From Spirogloea muscicola (Eukaryota; Streptophyta; Zygnematophyceae; Spirogloeales; Spirogloeaceae): a stretch of 30,018 bases of DNA. Positions 1 through 13,440 of this stretch are shown piece by piece; within the stretch, counting starts at the first letter, position 1; every line of letters begins with the position of its first letter. A program made the translations under genes and the position numbers. Under the pieces are notes generated by a model. The model ran no database searches, was not told the DNA's origin, and worked only from the letters and a program-made list of their open reading frames with translations. The stretch lies in assembly GCA_009602725.1 (NCBI GenBank), contig WELB01000106.1, positions 24,545 to 54,562 on the forward strand, written 5' to 3'.

Positions 1-42
<42 letters not shown>
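1..42. repeat. poly(A) tract at window edge
   Basis: The window opens with 42 uninterrupted A residues followed directly by very GC-rich sequence. It could be a genomic homopolymer, the tail of a retrotransposed copy, or an assembly-end artefact. The window cannot distinguish these. Confidence 0.9.
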
Positions 43-43
<1 letters not shown>

Positions 44-133
44 CCGCCACGGCCCGCGAGGAGAGCTGGCGGCGGTGGGCGCCGCGCCGCGAGCTCCGCG
101 AGGCCGCTGCGCTGCCGATCTTGCCTGCCGGCC

Positions 134-2280
134 ATGTCCTCGCCGAGCGGCGGGCTGCATCCGGTTGACTGCCATCTGGCAACGGGAGCTGAGCCCAGGG
201 GGCCCTCGCCGCGCCGCTGCGGCGGGAGCCGCAGGCAGCAGGAGGCCCTGGCGGCGCGCGTCGTGCTGCGCGACGCCTTCACCTGGCGGCCGCCGGCGGG
301 CTTCGGGGCCCGGCGCACGGCGGACGCCACCGCGGCCGCGGGCTCTGATGGGCTCGTTGGCGACATCCGGCCAGGACGCGCAGCACAAAACCCTCAAAAC
401 TCACAAAATCCACAAAATATACAAAGCCCACAAAGCCCACAAAACCCACTGGCCGATACCGATGGGGATGCGCACGGCGGCAGCAAGCCAGCCTCGCCGC
501 TTGCGGCACGCCCGGCGAGCGCCAGTCCGGAGGCGCTGCCGACAAAGCCCCTTCGCCTCATCGGCGGCGTGGACGTCAGCTTCGCCAAGGACGACCCCAA
601 CACGGCGTGCGCCGCGCTGCTGGTGATGGAGCACCCGGGCCTGGAGGTCGTATACGAGGACTACGAGATGGCCCACATGGCCGTCCCTTACGTCGCCGGC
701 TTCCTCGCCTTCCGGGAGGTGCAGCAAGCTCACTGTCACAAGCTCACCGCCAATGTGCATTGCCTTCCAAGCCCCTTGGCCTCGCGTGGGTGGATGCGTG
801 TTTTTCTGAGAGCCGATAATGTCCTATCTGCACTTGCAGGTGCAACCCTTGGTGCGACTCGTTGAGAGGTTGCGGCAGAGTCAGCCCTCTCACCTGCCGC
901 AAGTGGGCTACTTTACCAGCTCGACCTGCACACCTGTCGTAGAAAGCCAGTGACTGGTCTGACATGTCCGTCCCGTTTCTGCACTGCAAGCCTGCTATGC
1001 CGTTCCTGCTCTGCGGGCGGGAGCGCCCCAGTAGACCCTTGGCATTGTAGACGTTGAGTGGCTAGTTGCACCCTCTGAGTATGTCCGATATTCGACGGTG
1101 CTCATGGAGCTGGTCTTGCTGGTCGATGGGAACGGTATCTTGCATCACAAAGGCGAGTGTGAGTCGCTGGCTCTGACAGCAGTGCTGTTGTCCAGAGTGA
1201 CTCGTCTAGCATTCCCAGTAGCCTGTGTTGGGCACCTTTCCTGGCGCCTTGCCGGAGTCCTAGATGGACGAGCACTGTGACTGATGGCCAACCTGGGACT
1301 CTGTACAGGATTCGGTCTGGCTTGCCACTTGGGCGTGCTGACTGGCATCCCTACTATTGGCATTGGAAAGAATGTGCGGTCGTTGACCTTCTTGTGAGGT
1401 TGTCTTGTCTCTTTCTCACCAGATGCAGCAGGCAAGATGCACGGTAATTAGGTACTTGAACTCCTCGTGGCATGGGACATCAGCGTACTTTGAATTGACT
1501 GAGAGGTCGAGCTTACCTTGCAGATGCTGCATATTGATGGGCTGACCGCTGAAGGGGTACGCCGAGTAGCAGAGGAGATCAATGTGCTCCCTGGCGACTA
1601 TGTTCGCTTGGTTGGGAGCAGCGGCCGTGCTTGGGGAGCTGTACGTACCACATCACCTCACTGCTGCAGTGACCGTCTATTTTGACCGCTCGTCGTCTTG
1701 GCATGCCAAGGATGGCACAAGAGCTGAAATACCTTGATGACCAGGAGTATGGCTGCTGCTCCCCATCTTCGACAGTGCCGTTTTATCTTTGCTTTGTTCG
1801 AAAGTCATGGTCAGAAATTTGTCACTCTGACCATATCTGTACCTAACCCGTTGCGGTGCTGGTTACCATTGTCGTCTGTTGCAGGCCTTGAAGAGTCATG
1901 AGGAGAGTAGCAAGCCAGTATTCATCTCGCCAGGACACATGATCTCCTTAGAGACAGCTGTCGAAGTTGTTGCTGGGAGCTGTAGATTTCGAGTGCCTGA
2001 GCCTGTACGCCAGGTGATTTCTCAGGAGACTTCCCCTCCCTTCACTTGTTCATGTTTGCTGGCTGGCAAGGCATCAATTGCTTCAATCTAGTGGAGCACA
2101 CAGATATCTGAGCTTGCTGTTCGCAGTGCCTACTGCTCCACCTCCTCATGTCCAGGCCTTGTGCGAGCTGTGTGCTCTGCTTCACATGTGCACAATGCAA
2201 AAACCTGATTGCAGGCCGACTTACGATCGAGAAGCAAGCTGGCAGATTCGCAAATGCAGCTGACTCGTCCTGCCACTTGA
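134..2280 (+). CDS. ENDOV: Endonuclease V (seven exons)
   Basis: Endonuclease V cleaves nucleic acid near deaminated bases (inosine) and acts in DNA repair or inosine-RNA turnover. My model has exons 134-718, 840-902, 1110-1152, 1309-1373, 1524-1640, 1885-2013 and 2215-2280, joining in frame to 355 residues. The family landmarks follow in order: GGVDVSF (catalytic Asp near residue 147), [11 protein letters not shown] (ending at 195), LLVDGNG (Asp 222), [38 protein letters not shown], and RIPEPVRQAD-like VPEPVRQ|ADLRSR across the last junction. Intron 3 needs a GC-AG donor (1153-1154) to keep HHK|GFG in frame. About 80 residues containing a Pro-Gln-Asn/Ser repeat separate the N-terminal helix ([13 protein letters not shown]) from GGVDVSF; this is longer than usual. 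The frame is open upstream of the chosen ATG, so the start is uncertain. The identification is firm. Confidence 0.93.
384..449 (+). repeat. 9-bp tandem repeat inside endonuclease V exon 1
   Basis: About six imperfect copies of a CCACAAARC-like 9-mer run head to tail. The unit is a multiple of three, so it adds Pro-Gln-Asn/Ser triplets without breaking the frame. It is AT-richer than the surrounding exon. Confidence 0.8.
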
Positions 2281-2358
2281 CTTTTTGGGAGAATCAAGCA
2301 AGCCCATCAAGTAAAGTAGTCGTTTGTACCTCACCTGAGCTTGTACAGCCTAGCTTGC

Positions 2359-2364
2359 AATAAA
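2359..2364 (+). promoter_or_regulatory. AATAAA, possible poly(A) signal of the endonuclease V gene
   Basis: AATAAA lies about 80 bases after the endonuclease V stop codon. The position suits a polyadenylation signal, but the hexamer alone is weak evidence, and other genes here have TGTAA downstream instead. Confidence 0.35.
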
Positions 2365-3120
2365 TGATCTCCCTCAAAGTTTCACTAAATCTGTCAAAGG
2401 GTAGGAGGTAGACAGAATCACACAAGAATGCTGGGCATACCCAGCCTGTCTGGCTGCAAGGTTCTTGTGTTCCACTAGGCTTGATTTGGTGCAAAGAAAT
2501 GCAGCAGCAGCAGCACAGTTCCCTCCAGAGAGGCATGTGTTGCAGTTCAAACACGGCAAGTTCGCAGTCATCAGCCGAGCTCCTATGTGAATGACTGGGA
2601 GGAGCCTGAAAGACGGGCTGTCAAACTGACAGGCGATTCCTGTACTGCTGGAAAATTCAGCACATTCTTTGTCCTCGTGAATGAGCTTCAAGTGGAGGTC
2701 AGCGTGCCCCTATCCAACTTTGTGTCCCTACTTGATTGCTATGTCTCTCTGCTTCGGCCTCTACATTTATTGGTGTATTAGCATGGTAATCGCTGCCGGA
2801 TAAATAAAGAGTGAGAAGCAGGCCAAATTTGAAGCGCAAACTTCCCACCACCACCAATGAGTGCACTGCAAGGTGCTGTTCACTACCCGTGCATCTCACG
2901 ATGGTCACCCAGCTCCGTAGCCTGAGCCAGTCCCTTTCTGTTCCGTTCTTGACAATCGGCCACTGTACTTAAGCAGCACCAGTCACCGAGTGAAGCTTTC
3001 AGAATAGCAACCTCTACTGTGTGTTTTTCACTGCTCTTTCCGTAGTAGAGGCTGCTCGACTGTCGCCAAAATTTGGCGAGCGCTTGCACACGGACAAGAA
3101 GCTCTTCCAAGAAGTAGCAA

Positions 3121-3140
3121 TGGCTGTGAAAGGCCAGCCC
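3121..3140 (-). repeat. GGGCTGGC repeat module
   Basis: On the minus strand it reads GGGCTGGCCTTTCACAGCCA, the commonest form of the dispersed module. The identical 20-mer recurs on the minus strand at 29748-29767. Confidence 0.75.
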
Positions 3141-3304
3141 AACAGATGAGCTTGCACACATGTGAGAATGGCGAGCCCGCCCGCTGCTACAGGCCGGGCG
3201 ACTCCTTTCTGGCTGCTGACCAGGTGTGACTGAGCGGCCATCGTTTGTAATTATTTGCTTTCCTGAGTGGTAAGCGCTCTCTATTCCTTCTTGTCCATTC
3301 CTTT

Positions 3305-3330
3305 GGGCTGGCCTCTCCCAGCCACCAGTC
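3305..3330 (+). repeat. GGGCTGGC repeat module
   Basis: GGGCTGGCCTCTCCCAGCCAC form, preceded by the usual CTTGTCCATTCCTTT lead-in shared with other copies. Confidence 0.65.
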
Positions 3331-3456
3331 AATCTGGCCGCGCTATCTTTCTATTTCCTTCAACAATTATCGCCCCCCCTTGGAAGAGCTTCTTCTCTTT
3401 GTGACCTTGCCCACTCTTTCGGTGTAGCTTATCAAAGACGTTACCCCTCTTGGAAG

Positions 3457-3503
3457 AGAGAGAAGGCGCGCGGTGCGCATGAAATTGAAAGGGAGGCCAA
3501 TAC
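3457..3503 (+). repeat. Longer dispersed repeat, truncated copy A
   Basis: This copy shares the AGAGAAGGCGCGCGG, GCGCATGAA and ATTGAAAGGGAGGCCAAT core with the copies starting at 4401 and 21227. It diverges after the core. Confidence 0.75.
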
Positions 3504-3912
3504 TAGGCTTACTGTCCTGGTAACGGGGTAATGAGCTGGCTAAGGGGGACACTAAACATCCGCGAGTGAGCACATACATATCTGACAAGCTAAGCTGAGG
3601 AGCCAGACCACCACCTCAGAAGCCATGGAAGAGAGCGAGGTGAGCGGTGAACATGTAGTGAATTGGCGGCCATGCCGACCCAGTAAAGATTTCTTGCAAA
3701 GATGCGGCCACACAAAGCGAAGCCCTCGGCTGAGCTGGGCCGAGGCAATGGACAGGGCATAAGCACAGCGAACAGAGGGGCTTAAGTAGATCCACACGCA
3801 GCGCATCGGAGTCTGACAGGCTGACTTGGGGAGGCATGGACGAGGTCCGTCTTCGGATGAGAACATTGCACTGCAGACTGGAGAAAGAAGTGGCTCTCCC
3901 AATGGGAGCAAG

Positions 3913-3931
3913 GGCTGTGAAAAGCCAGCCC
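3913..3931 (-). repeat. GGGCTGGC repeat module
   Basis: On the minus strand it reads GGGCTGGCTTTTCACAGCC. An AGAATGGACAAAGG flank follows on the plus strand, the reverse complement of the CTTTGTCCATTCT lead-in seen at other copies. Confidence 0.7.
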
Positions 3932-4400
3932 GAAAAGAATGGACAAAGGTTCGAAGGGGGTTGGTAGGGGCCAAATGATGGAGGGGCCCAAAGCGCTTTG
4001 TCAGAACGGGTGTAGGATGGACCACTCAGTAGCTACGAGTGAGGAGCCGCAAATCCGACAGACTAGCTGGAAAACAATCCCCCTGACGAAAGCCAGAGGG
4101 CTGCAGCGAGAGCACGGCCATGGAGAAAGGGGTAAACGTGCCTGAGGGCGCAGGCTGGAAGGGTCGCCTCGCCTCGTGGCGCGCGCTCAACAAGGTGCAG
4201 CCGTGTGGAGGGGAGGGCCGCGTGGCGACGGAGGAGACTGCGGCTGCTGACGGGGAGACGGAGCGGCAACCGTGGGGCTCTTCCCCTGGTTGAAGGCTGG
4301 CTAGGAGGAGCTTGGACGTGACGGGTGCAGAGGGAAGAGCTGTTTCAGTCATCGGCCCCAGTCATCGGCCGTCGGCCCAAGATCTTCGTTTCGTTCGAGC

Positions 4401-4558
4401 AGAGAGAAGGCGCGCGGGGCGCATGAATTGAAAGGGAGGCCAATTCAAGCCAATACATTGTTCAGGCAGAGTCGAGTGCAGACTAAACAATGCTACATAA
4501 CACGGAGACCTAATCTAAGGTACCTAAGATGACATTAGTACCCACGGGTGAGCACAAA
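4401..4558 (+). repeat. Longer dispersed repeat, copy B (carries the empty MITE site)
   Basis: This is a 158-bp unit nearly identical to the copy at 21227-21528 once the 141-bp MITE and its 3-bp duplication are removed from the latter. It ends in TAGTACCCACGGGTGAGCAC. At its centre it reads GCAGACTAAACAA, the uninterrupted version of the MITE insertion point. No coding potential is visible. Confidence 0.9.
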
Positions 4559-4777
4559 ACGGGAGAACGGGAGGCGGGGGAGGGGGGGGCCTCTGGCTCT
4601 GGCCAGGGGACATACTTCCAGGAGCATAGCCTCTCCGACCTGCGCCTGCTTAGCAGGGGTTACTGAGTGGTTAGTAGCTGCTTTGTTTTTTCTTGTGTGC
4701 TTGTCATTTCTGCTGCTTCGCCTTAGGGCTTCGCCTGGCTTCCCCCCCCTCTTCTTGTACTCTGTTCATTCTTTTTT

Positions 4778-4796
4778 GGGCTGGCTGTTCCAGCCC
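4778..4796 (+). repeat. GGGCTGGC palindromic module
   Basis: GGGCTGGCTGTTCCAGCCC has inverted arms around a short loop and is followed by CCATTTGGA-like GAGCCCTTCTTC text seen beside other copies. Confidence 0.65.
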
Positions 4797-5239
4797 ATAT
4801 TCTCAATGGGCGAGCCCTTCTTCGAAAAGCAAGGGATAGGAAAAGAGAGCGAGAGGGTAGACGTGGGGATTGCAGCTTGTCATGCGGGGCCCGTTGCAAG
4901 CTTGTCTTGTCAATTCCTTTACCAGTCAATCTGGCCGCGCTTTTGGGCGGGCCTCTCACAGCCACTACTGTCAGTTCGGAAAAGCTGTTTCCTTTTGGGC
5001 AAGTCGACGCTCATCAGTGCAGGCACTGATGCCGGCCTCCACAGCCGCCCTCTCAGAATCAGCTTTGCTCCTTGGCGTCGGGGAACGGGCTCACCGTCGC
5101 TTGCCGCTCCTCTCGCTGCGTCTGCTCCCGAGCTCGTGGCGGCCGCAACATGGTCGAAGCAGCAGTTGGGCTGCCAAAGAGGTGACAAGCCACTCTGCAG
5201 CTGAGCTCCCCGAGCCGCAGCGGCGGCTCGGTCGCCAGA

Positions 5240-8200
5240 ATGGCCACTCCGCAGCCGCAGCCTGCCAGCCCAAGGCTGGAGCGCCACCTTGCCGACCTTG
5301 ACGACTCAGTGCGCGGCGTGGACGCCCTGCTGTATCTCCGGAAGTACGTCGGGAGCATGGACCTTGACAAAGTGCCCAGGTGAGCCTCGACACGCCCAGC
5401 TGGAGTCACCACAGAGGCGCCTTGGACCCCAGTGAAGGAGCTCACAGCTCCCGGAGTGTCTTGAGACGAGCGTTGCTCACCGAGCTCAGTGCCGCGGTCG
5501 CCTCTGCAGCTTCCTGCAGCAGCTGGAAGACCGCCCGAGCATCAAGGGGGCTCCTCGGCAGCACCTCGCATGTGGGTGTTGCCCTCTCCCACTCCTGACC
5601 AGGCGCTAGCGACGCTGCGTAGCCACTCGCCCTCTGTCTCAGCCAGTCACTGCAACTGCTTGCCTCTTACGTTCCTGCTGCTGGAGCGGGTGCCAGCTCT
5701 GGAGCTGATTGAGGACGTGGTACGCAAGCACGGGCCTGCGGTCTCGCCGCACGTGCCCAAGCTCATAAACTCGCTCCTGCGCAAGCTTGCCTCTCCCTCC
5801 AGCACACCTAAGGTGATCAGGCTGCGTACCCAACTCGGCAAATTGGGAGCACTCTGCCTGAGAGCACTGAATTTGTCCACGCCCTCCAGAGGGTGGATAG
5901 TCACCAGCAACTGACACTCCCCTCCTGTCGCTCTGCTGTTTGCCTCCATACAGGATCAAGAGGCGACGGCTGGGGCGGTTGTCAGGCTTGCTGAGGAAGC
6001 TGCCCGCGGAGATGCTGCCCACGGCGCAGCCGTCATGGTGGACATCTGCAAGCCGCTCGCTGCTTCCCTCACTTCCAGGTCCACAATCAGCATAGGCTTC
6101 TCTGAGACAAAGGTCAAGTCTGTTGGCAGGCCAGGCATTGATGACGAAGATCGGGAAGACCAAAAGAAACAAGGATCTTGGCCATCCCACAGGCCAGTAT
6201 GGGTTGCACCGGGAGCCTGTCCATGCAAATTTAGTAGTCTGCAGGTGTATTTGCTCGCTGTCAAAGGTCAAGGCGCACTGCACCGCGGCACAGGGAAGTC
6301 TTTCTGGCACCAGACCGGCACGTGTGTGACACAGCAAGTCCGCACGAGAGCAAGGGCCTCGAGCATGTGCAACGCAATGCTGACAAGCCATATCCAATGG
6401 GGCGCGCAGCACCAAGGGCGCGGGTTCAGCAAGGTGCCTGCGGGCCTTGACGCTGAGCAGCACATGGCCGATGACGAGTGACGACACTGCCGAGGAAGTC
6501 CTCAGTGCCACTATGGAAGGTTGGCATGATACCCTCCGAGCTCTTCCTGCAATACGTCAATGTGCACTCTGCATCATCCATCATGTGGACCGCAGCATCA
6601 TGGGGCAAAAGTCCTATCTGGTTAATTGAGGCCAAAATTGTTTTGCAGCCCTCGAAGCGCCGAATACGCGTGTTGAGCAGCTTCAACTGGCGCATGCGCT
6701 TGCGGATGCAAGCCCTCCGCACCTTCTACAGGTCCTCTTTAGCACAAGCTTGCCGCCCGTCATGAGCACGCAGGCTTTTCAAGAGGTGCAACAAGCTGAA
6801 GGCCGCAGAAACATAGAATTCTTATGTACATACTTTGTGGTCGCAGAAGTTTAGGACCCGGCTGTTGGATGCTGCGGAGGCCATGCTTGGGTGGGAGGGC
6901 GTGCCGGAGCTGCGTATTCACGCCATCAAGCTCCTGGAAGCTGTGCTGGCGGCCGAGTGAGCTCTCCTGCCTTTGAGTGCCTCATGCAGAAACTGCAAGC
7001 TGCTGCAAGCTAGTGCGACGTAGAGGATGTTCTTATTTCAGGCCTTGGCAGCAGAAGGATGATGCACAGCTTTCTGGCCACAACCCACCCTCATGCGCCC
7101 ATGGCACACGGAGTTGCTGCAGCTCTGAGGAGGGCAGCTTCAGGCAAGAGTTGGAGGCCCGCTGCGAGCCCTTGTCATCGGTAGCCGAGGATGAACGTGT
7201 CCCAGAAGTCCAGAAAGCTGCAATTGAGGCTCTGCAGGTATGTACCGCTTCTGTCGCTCGGCTGTCAGGAGGAAAGGACAATCTGCGAGCAGGCAGTGCA
7301 CTGATTGGATGACAATGACTGCAGCAGAGTGCCCACAAGCAAAGCTGTATCCTGTCAAACCCAGGAAAAGACTGCACCAGCGGAGCTGTCTTTGTCAAAC
7401 CCAGGAATACGCTGTTTTCACAGACTCTCCGGGAGCTGCAGACCAACTGGAAGCCCAGAGGAGAGCGGCTGGGCCAGGCCAGGCAGATGCCACCTGAAGA
7501 TGCACCTTCAGCAAGCCCTCCAGCAGACGGTGCTGCTACCACTGGCAGAGAAGAAGTGGAAACGACTGAGTATTGCAATCTTGGTGGTGGAACCAAAGAT
7601 GACGCTCAGCACCCAGAGTCAGCTGGAGTTGTAAGCAGGCACCACAGCAGCGCCACAAGCGAAGAGGCCACAGGTCAGCCCTCTGGAGCAGGTACTGAAC
7701 GGCACACATCGACGGGCAGCGCAACCCTCGACAAGCCCAATCCACGCGATGAAGGTGGCGCATGGAGCCCAGGGACGAGCGAATATCCGCGTGAAGCCGA
7801 TGAGGAGCATGTGAAGGCCATTCAGGAGCCATCGGGAAGGTAAAATCTGGCACTTGGGTGCTGTCAAACGCAGGCCTCCTCATCTGCTGGTGCCTGTGCT
7901 AGTGATTGCTGTAAAGTTCAGCTCAGTAGCTTCCATGGCTTATGGTCTCTATGGCGAGGAACGTGCTAATGAGTACCAGTGCCTCTTAGTTGGTGCAGGC
8001 GTCTGCCAGACGCCTCAAATGGGGAAGATGTAAGCAGTCTCACGGACTTGATGTCCTCGCCAAGTTTCAGTGGACTGGCCGAAGAAGCCTGGCCCGAAGA
8101 AGCCAGTACACCTCCATCTGTGAAGTCCAAGGTCTGCAACTGCTCTTTGTTCGACTTGGAAAGCACTGCAGTGTCCCTGTATGCTGTTGGCAATATGGTC

Positions 8201-8822
8201 TGACAATGGTGCCGTTTGGCTGTTTCAGAATGTCAGTTCGAGCATTGACAACGCACTTGAACAACCGGAGACACCACGGGAGCTACTGAGGATGCTACAA
8301 TCAGGGACACCAGATCAAACAAACCAGAAAGACACGCAGCCCCAAGTAGGAACAGCTGAAGCAGCGAGCAGCGGGAATGCCACAGGGGTGCCCACCTTTG
8401 ATCTGGGAGATGAAGTGGGACATGGAGCGGGTGACAGCGATGCCGTGGATGCCATCAAGACTGTGAGGGTCAACAATACCGAGGCCGGGAAGGAGTCAGG
8501 GGGGCAGGTTGAGGACGAGTTTCTCCCGCTCTCGTCCCCGCCTCGGAGTGCCCAGAAGGGCAGGGAGCAGACTCCATCCTTTGCAACTCTGTTAGAGGAC
8601 GAAGAGGCCGTCGAGCAACGAGCTGCTGCTTGGCTTAACGAGGTAGCGGAGGATGAGGACGCTGAGGTACCCAAGACAGTGGCGGGGAGGTTGCTAAGGG
8701 GCATGGAAGTGGTGCTCAGCTGCTTCGTCGCCGCAGCCCTTCTTGTTCCAATGTCCATGCTTGTCGCAGCGGTGGCACAGTCAATGCAGCACCAGCAGCT
8801 TCATATTCCACTGCCCACTTGA
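5240..8822 (+). CDS. HEAT/ARM-repeat protein with C-terminal membrane anchor, possibly TORTIFOLIA1/SPIRAL2-like
   Basis: The model has eleven exons: 5240-5379, 5510-5571, 5643-5812, 5954-6078, 6461-6519, 6649-6731, 6847-6956, 7042-7237, 7424-7839, 7999-8131 and 8229-8822. They join in frame to 695 residues. The N-terminal half is a series of amphipathic helix pairs (for example VRGVDALLYLRKYV, LELIEDVVRKHG, HVPKLINSLLRKL, LRIHAIKLLEAVLAAE), typical of HEAT/TOG folds. The pattern recalls plant microtubule-associated TORTIFOLIA1/SPIRAL2, but only weakly. The middle and C-terminal parts are acidic, Ser/Pro/Gly-rich and probably disordered. A hydrophobic stretch at about residues 659-683 (VVLSCFVAAALLVPMSML) lies 12 residues from the end, as in tail-anchored proteins. 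Later exons are secure; exons 2, 3 and 5 have alternative acceptors. The function is inferred only from fold. Confidence 0.72.
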
Positions 8823-10164
8823 AAGTGCAGGCTAGCTGCTCCACATGAGCTTTCCGGGTACCTAGCTTGGACCTCCTCAGCCTTAGTTCTCAGTATCACC
8901 TTGAAGCTCCACGTGCACGTGGTAGTATAGGAATCAGCAGATGTCTGGTACATAGTTCGCCGTATTTATGGCCCTTGGCAATCTGATGATTGCTAACTAT
9001 GACTGAACTGCGAGAATGAAGGAATCAGTTTGGCAATAAGTCTATGGTGTGGTTTGTGCCAGCTTTGCAAATGTAACATGTGTCCTTTTAAGCAAAGAAG
9101 CATGTCTTGCTGCTGCTTTCGTGTAAATTAGGCAAGTTATTTCAGCGTGGACTCGTTCTAGTCGAAGGCAGTGACATTTCACGACCCACCGTGAAGCCCT
9201 TCTCATGTGAGTAACCAAGCATCTCCGCAGTGCTCATCTGAAAACAAAAGCGAGCAGTCCAGGGAGCCGGAGCTAGTAGGTGCTTAGCGAGTCGGAAGCA
9301 ATGCCTGTGGAGGATGTTCCCAGGTGACCACCCAAGCTGTATCTCCACTTTGAGCTGTCTTGAAAGTCCGATGGCCTCAGAAAGTAGCCCAGAAGCGAGG
9401 TATAAGCTGTATCGGGACGACAATGAAATGCCCGGTAGTATGTGCTCAGCTCAAGCGAGTGGGCTAGACATGCCAGAATCACATTTAAGCCTCAAGACTG
9501 TAATGCATCACATAATATATGTGTATGGCTTCGGAGGCATGAGAACGTGGCTCAAGAAGGGACAGGAGAGGGTTTATATGCACATCCGGGATGCATTTGC
9601 TGGCTCAAATGAGCACGGGGACACATTGACCTGAATTGCTGCGCAGCACGACATAATTTTACCGTCGGTGCATCCCTCTCACTAGACCTGGTCCCTACCT
9701 CTGGCTACGACTTGGACTTCTTCAGTGAGCAGCCAACGCTCCAAGATCCATCACAATTCTGCTCAGATGATTTAGATGAAAGGCAGGAAGCAAGTGAAGA
9801 AAAAGTTGTACAACTTCAGCTGCGCCCATGGGGTGTAAAGAGATACCAAAACAGTGGCCTTGATTGGACCTCCTCGATCACAAATAAATGAAAGTGCCAA
9901 GTAAGAGGAACGAATGTCAAAGGCACGCGGTACTGCAAGCAGAGACGAAGCTGCTGCCTTCGGCAGTCAGCAAACCTCTGAGCAACCGAGGAGTGTGTGC
10001 CAGCTATGGTCTAGCCTGAAGCCACTACGCAAGCGCTTGATTCAAGAAACCTAGAACACAAGATGAACTGGGGAGCAGAAGCGAGAGGTTGGGAGGCCTT
10101 GTCCTAATGTCACCTTACCGGTACGCCTGGCTGTCAAATAGCGTGGGGCAAGAATGGAGAGCAC
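8823..10164. other. Convergent spacer between HEAT gene and murA
   Basis: This stretch holds the 3' ends of two genes that face each other. TGTAA at 9072-9076 could be a green-algal-type poly(A) signal for the HEAT gene. A reading frame without ATG stays open on the plus strand from about 9621 to 9891; it is acidic (SDDLDERQEASEEK) and ends just before AATGAAAG. I cannot link it to a gene. Nothing else is recognised. Confidence 0.5.
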
Positions 10165-12705
<2,541 letters not shown>

Positions 12706-13014
12706 NNNNNNNNNNNNNNNNNNNNNNNNNNNNNNNNNNNNNNNNNNNNNNNNNNNNNNNNNNNNNNNNNNNNNNNNNNNNNNNNNNNNNNNNNNNNNNN
12801 NNNNNNNNNNNNNNNNNNNNNNNNNNNNNNNNNNNNNNNNNNNNNNNNNNNNNNNNNNNNNNNNNNNNNNNNNNNNNNNNNNNNNNNNNNNNNNNNNNNN
12901 NNNNNNNNNNNNNNNNNNNNNNNNNNNNNNNNNNNNNNNNNNNNNNNNNNNNNNNNNNNNNNNNNNNNNNNNNNNNNNNNNNNNNNNNNNNNNNNNNNNN
13001 NNNNNNNNNNNNNN
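12706..13014. other. Assembly gap (309 N)
   Basis: This is a run of 309 N flanked on both sides by extremely GC-rich sequence, including a GGC triplet run on the right. It removes the beginning of murA. The gap length may be an estimate, so reading frames must not be carried across it. Confidence 0.99.
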
Positions 13015-13440
13015 GGCGCGGCGGCGCCCGCGGCGGTGGCGGCGGCGGCGGCGGCGGCGGCATGCCCTGGTCACGCCGGGAAGAGTGGCAGCTGCTTTGA
13101 GCGCCCCGCAGCTCGGGGGCCCGCCCCCCCTCCTCCCTCCCTCCCTCCCCGCCCTCTGCCCATTGCCTTACCAGGGCCCTCGCCCGCGGGCACCCCGCCA
13201 GCGCCCGTCAGGGATTGCCCGGCGGTAACGGAAGGGAAGCGAAACCCCCGCTCCGCCGGCCCGCATCGGCCAGGACGGCGGGCCACTCCGGCGACGCCGC
13301 GTGGCGGGGCCTGGCGCCGTCGCGCGGCCGCCGGGTGGCAGCGGCCCCGACACGGCGGATAAGCGGACAAGGCCGTGCCCGGCGCGGCACCTGTCCCCCA
13401 CCAGCACCTCGGCGGGCCCCGCCCCAGGCGCACATTCCCT
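13015..13440. other. GC-rich flank of the gap with GGC microsatellite
   Basis: The segment contains a GGC repeat (about 13031-13061) and C/G-rich low-complexity sequence. On the minus strand two ATGs (13074 and 13063) open basic or polyproline leaders (MTRACRRR..., MPPPPPPP...) that run into the gap. Either could begin the missing murA first exon, but the frame cannot be connected. It may instead be promoter or CpG-rich 5' sequence. Confidence 0.5.

Larger units (their letters stand above)
2365..5239. other. Spacer between ENDOV and HEAT gene, repeat-rich
   Basis: I see no conserved protein here in any frame. The first ~500 bases are plain mixed sequence. From about 3100 the region consists of dispersed repeat pieces in both orientations: GGGCTGGC-type modules near 3121, 3305, 3913 and 4778, and two copies of a longer unit at 3457 and 4401. 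The open frames in this stretch are explained by repeat sequence and lack family motifs. Promoter elements of the following gene presumably lie just before 5240, where GC content rises. Confidence 0.6.

Noticed and set aside
384-449. CRISPR-like direct repeats in endonuclease V exon 1
   Set aside because: The units are contiguous 9-mers without spacers inside a eukaryotic coding exon, so this is a coding microsatellite.
2883-4352. Several minus-strand ORFs of 70-157 aa in the first spacer
   Set aside because: They run through GGGCTGGC-family repeat sequence, overlap one another in different frames, have no family motif and no consistent splice partners.
5639-6511. 290-aa minus-strand ORF opposite the HEAT gene
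   Set aside because: It is antisense to three well-supported exons, rich in Arg/Cys/Ser and without recognisable domains.
9314-9634. 106-aa plus-strand ORF after the HEAT gene
   Set aside because: No motif, no splice partner and ordinary spacer composition; it lies in the expected 3' flank.
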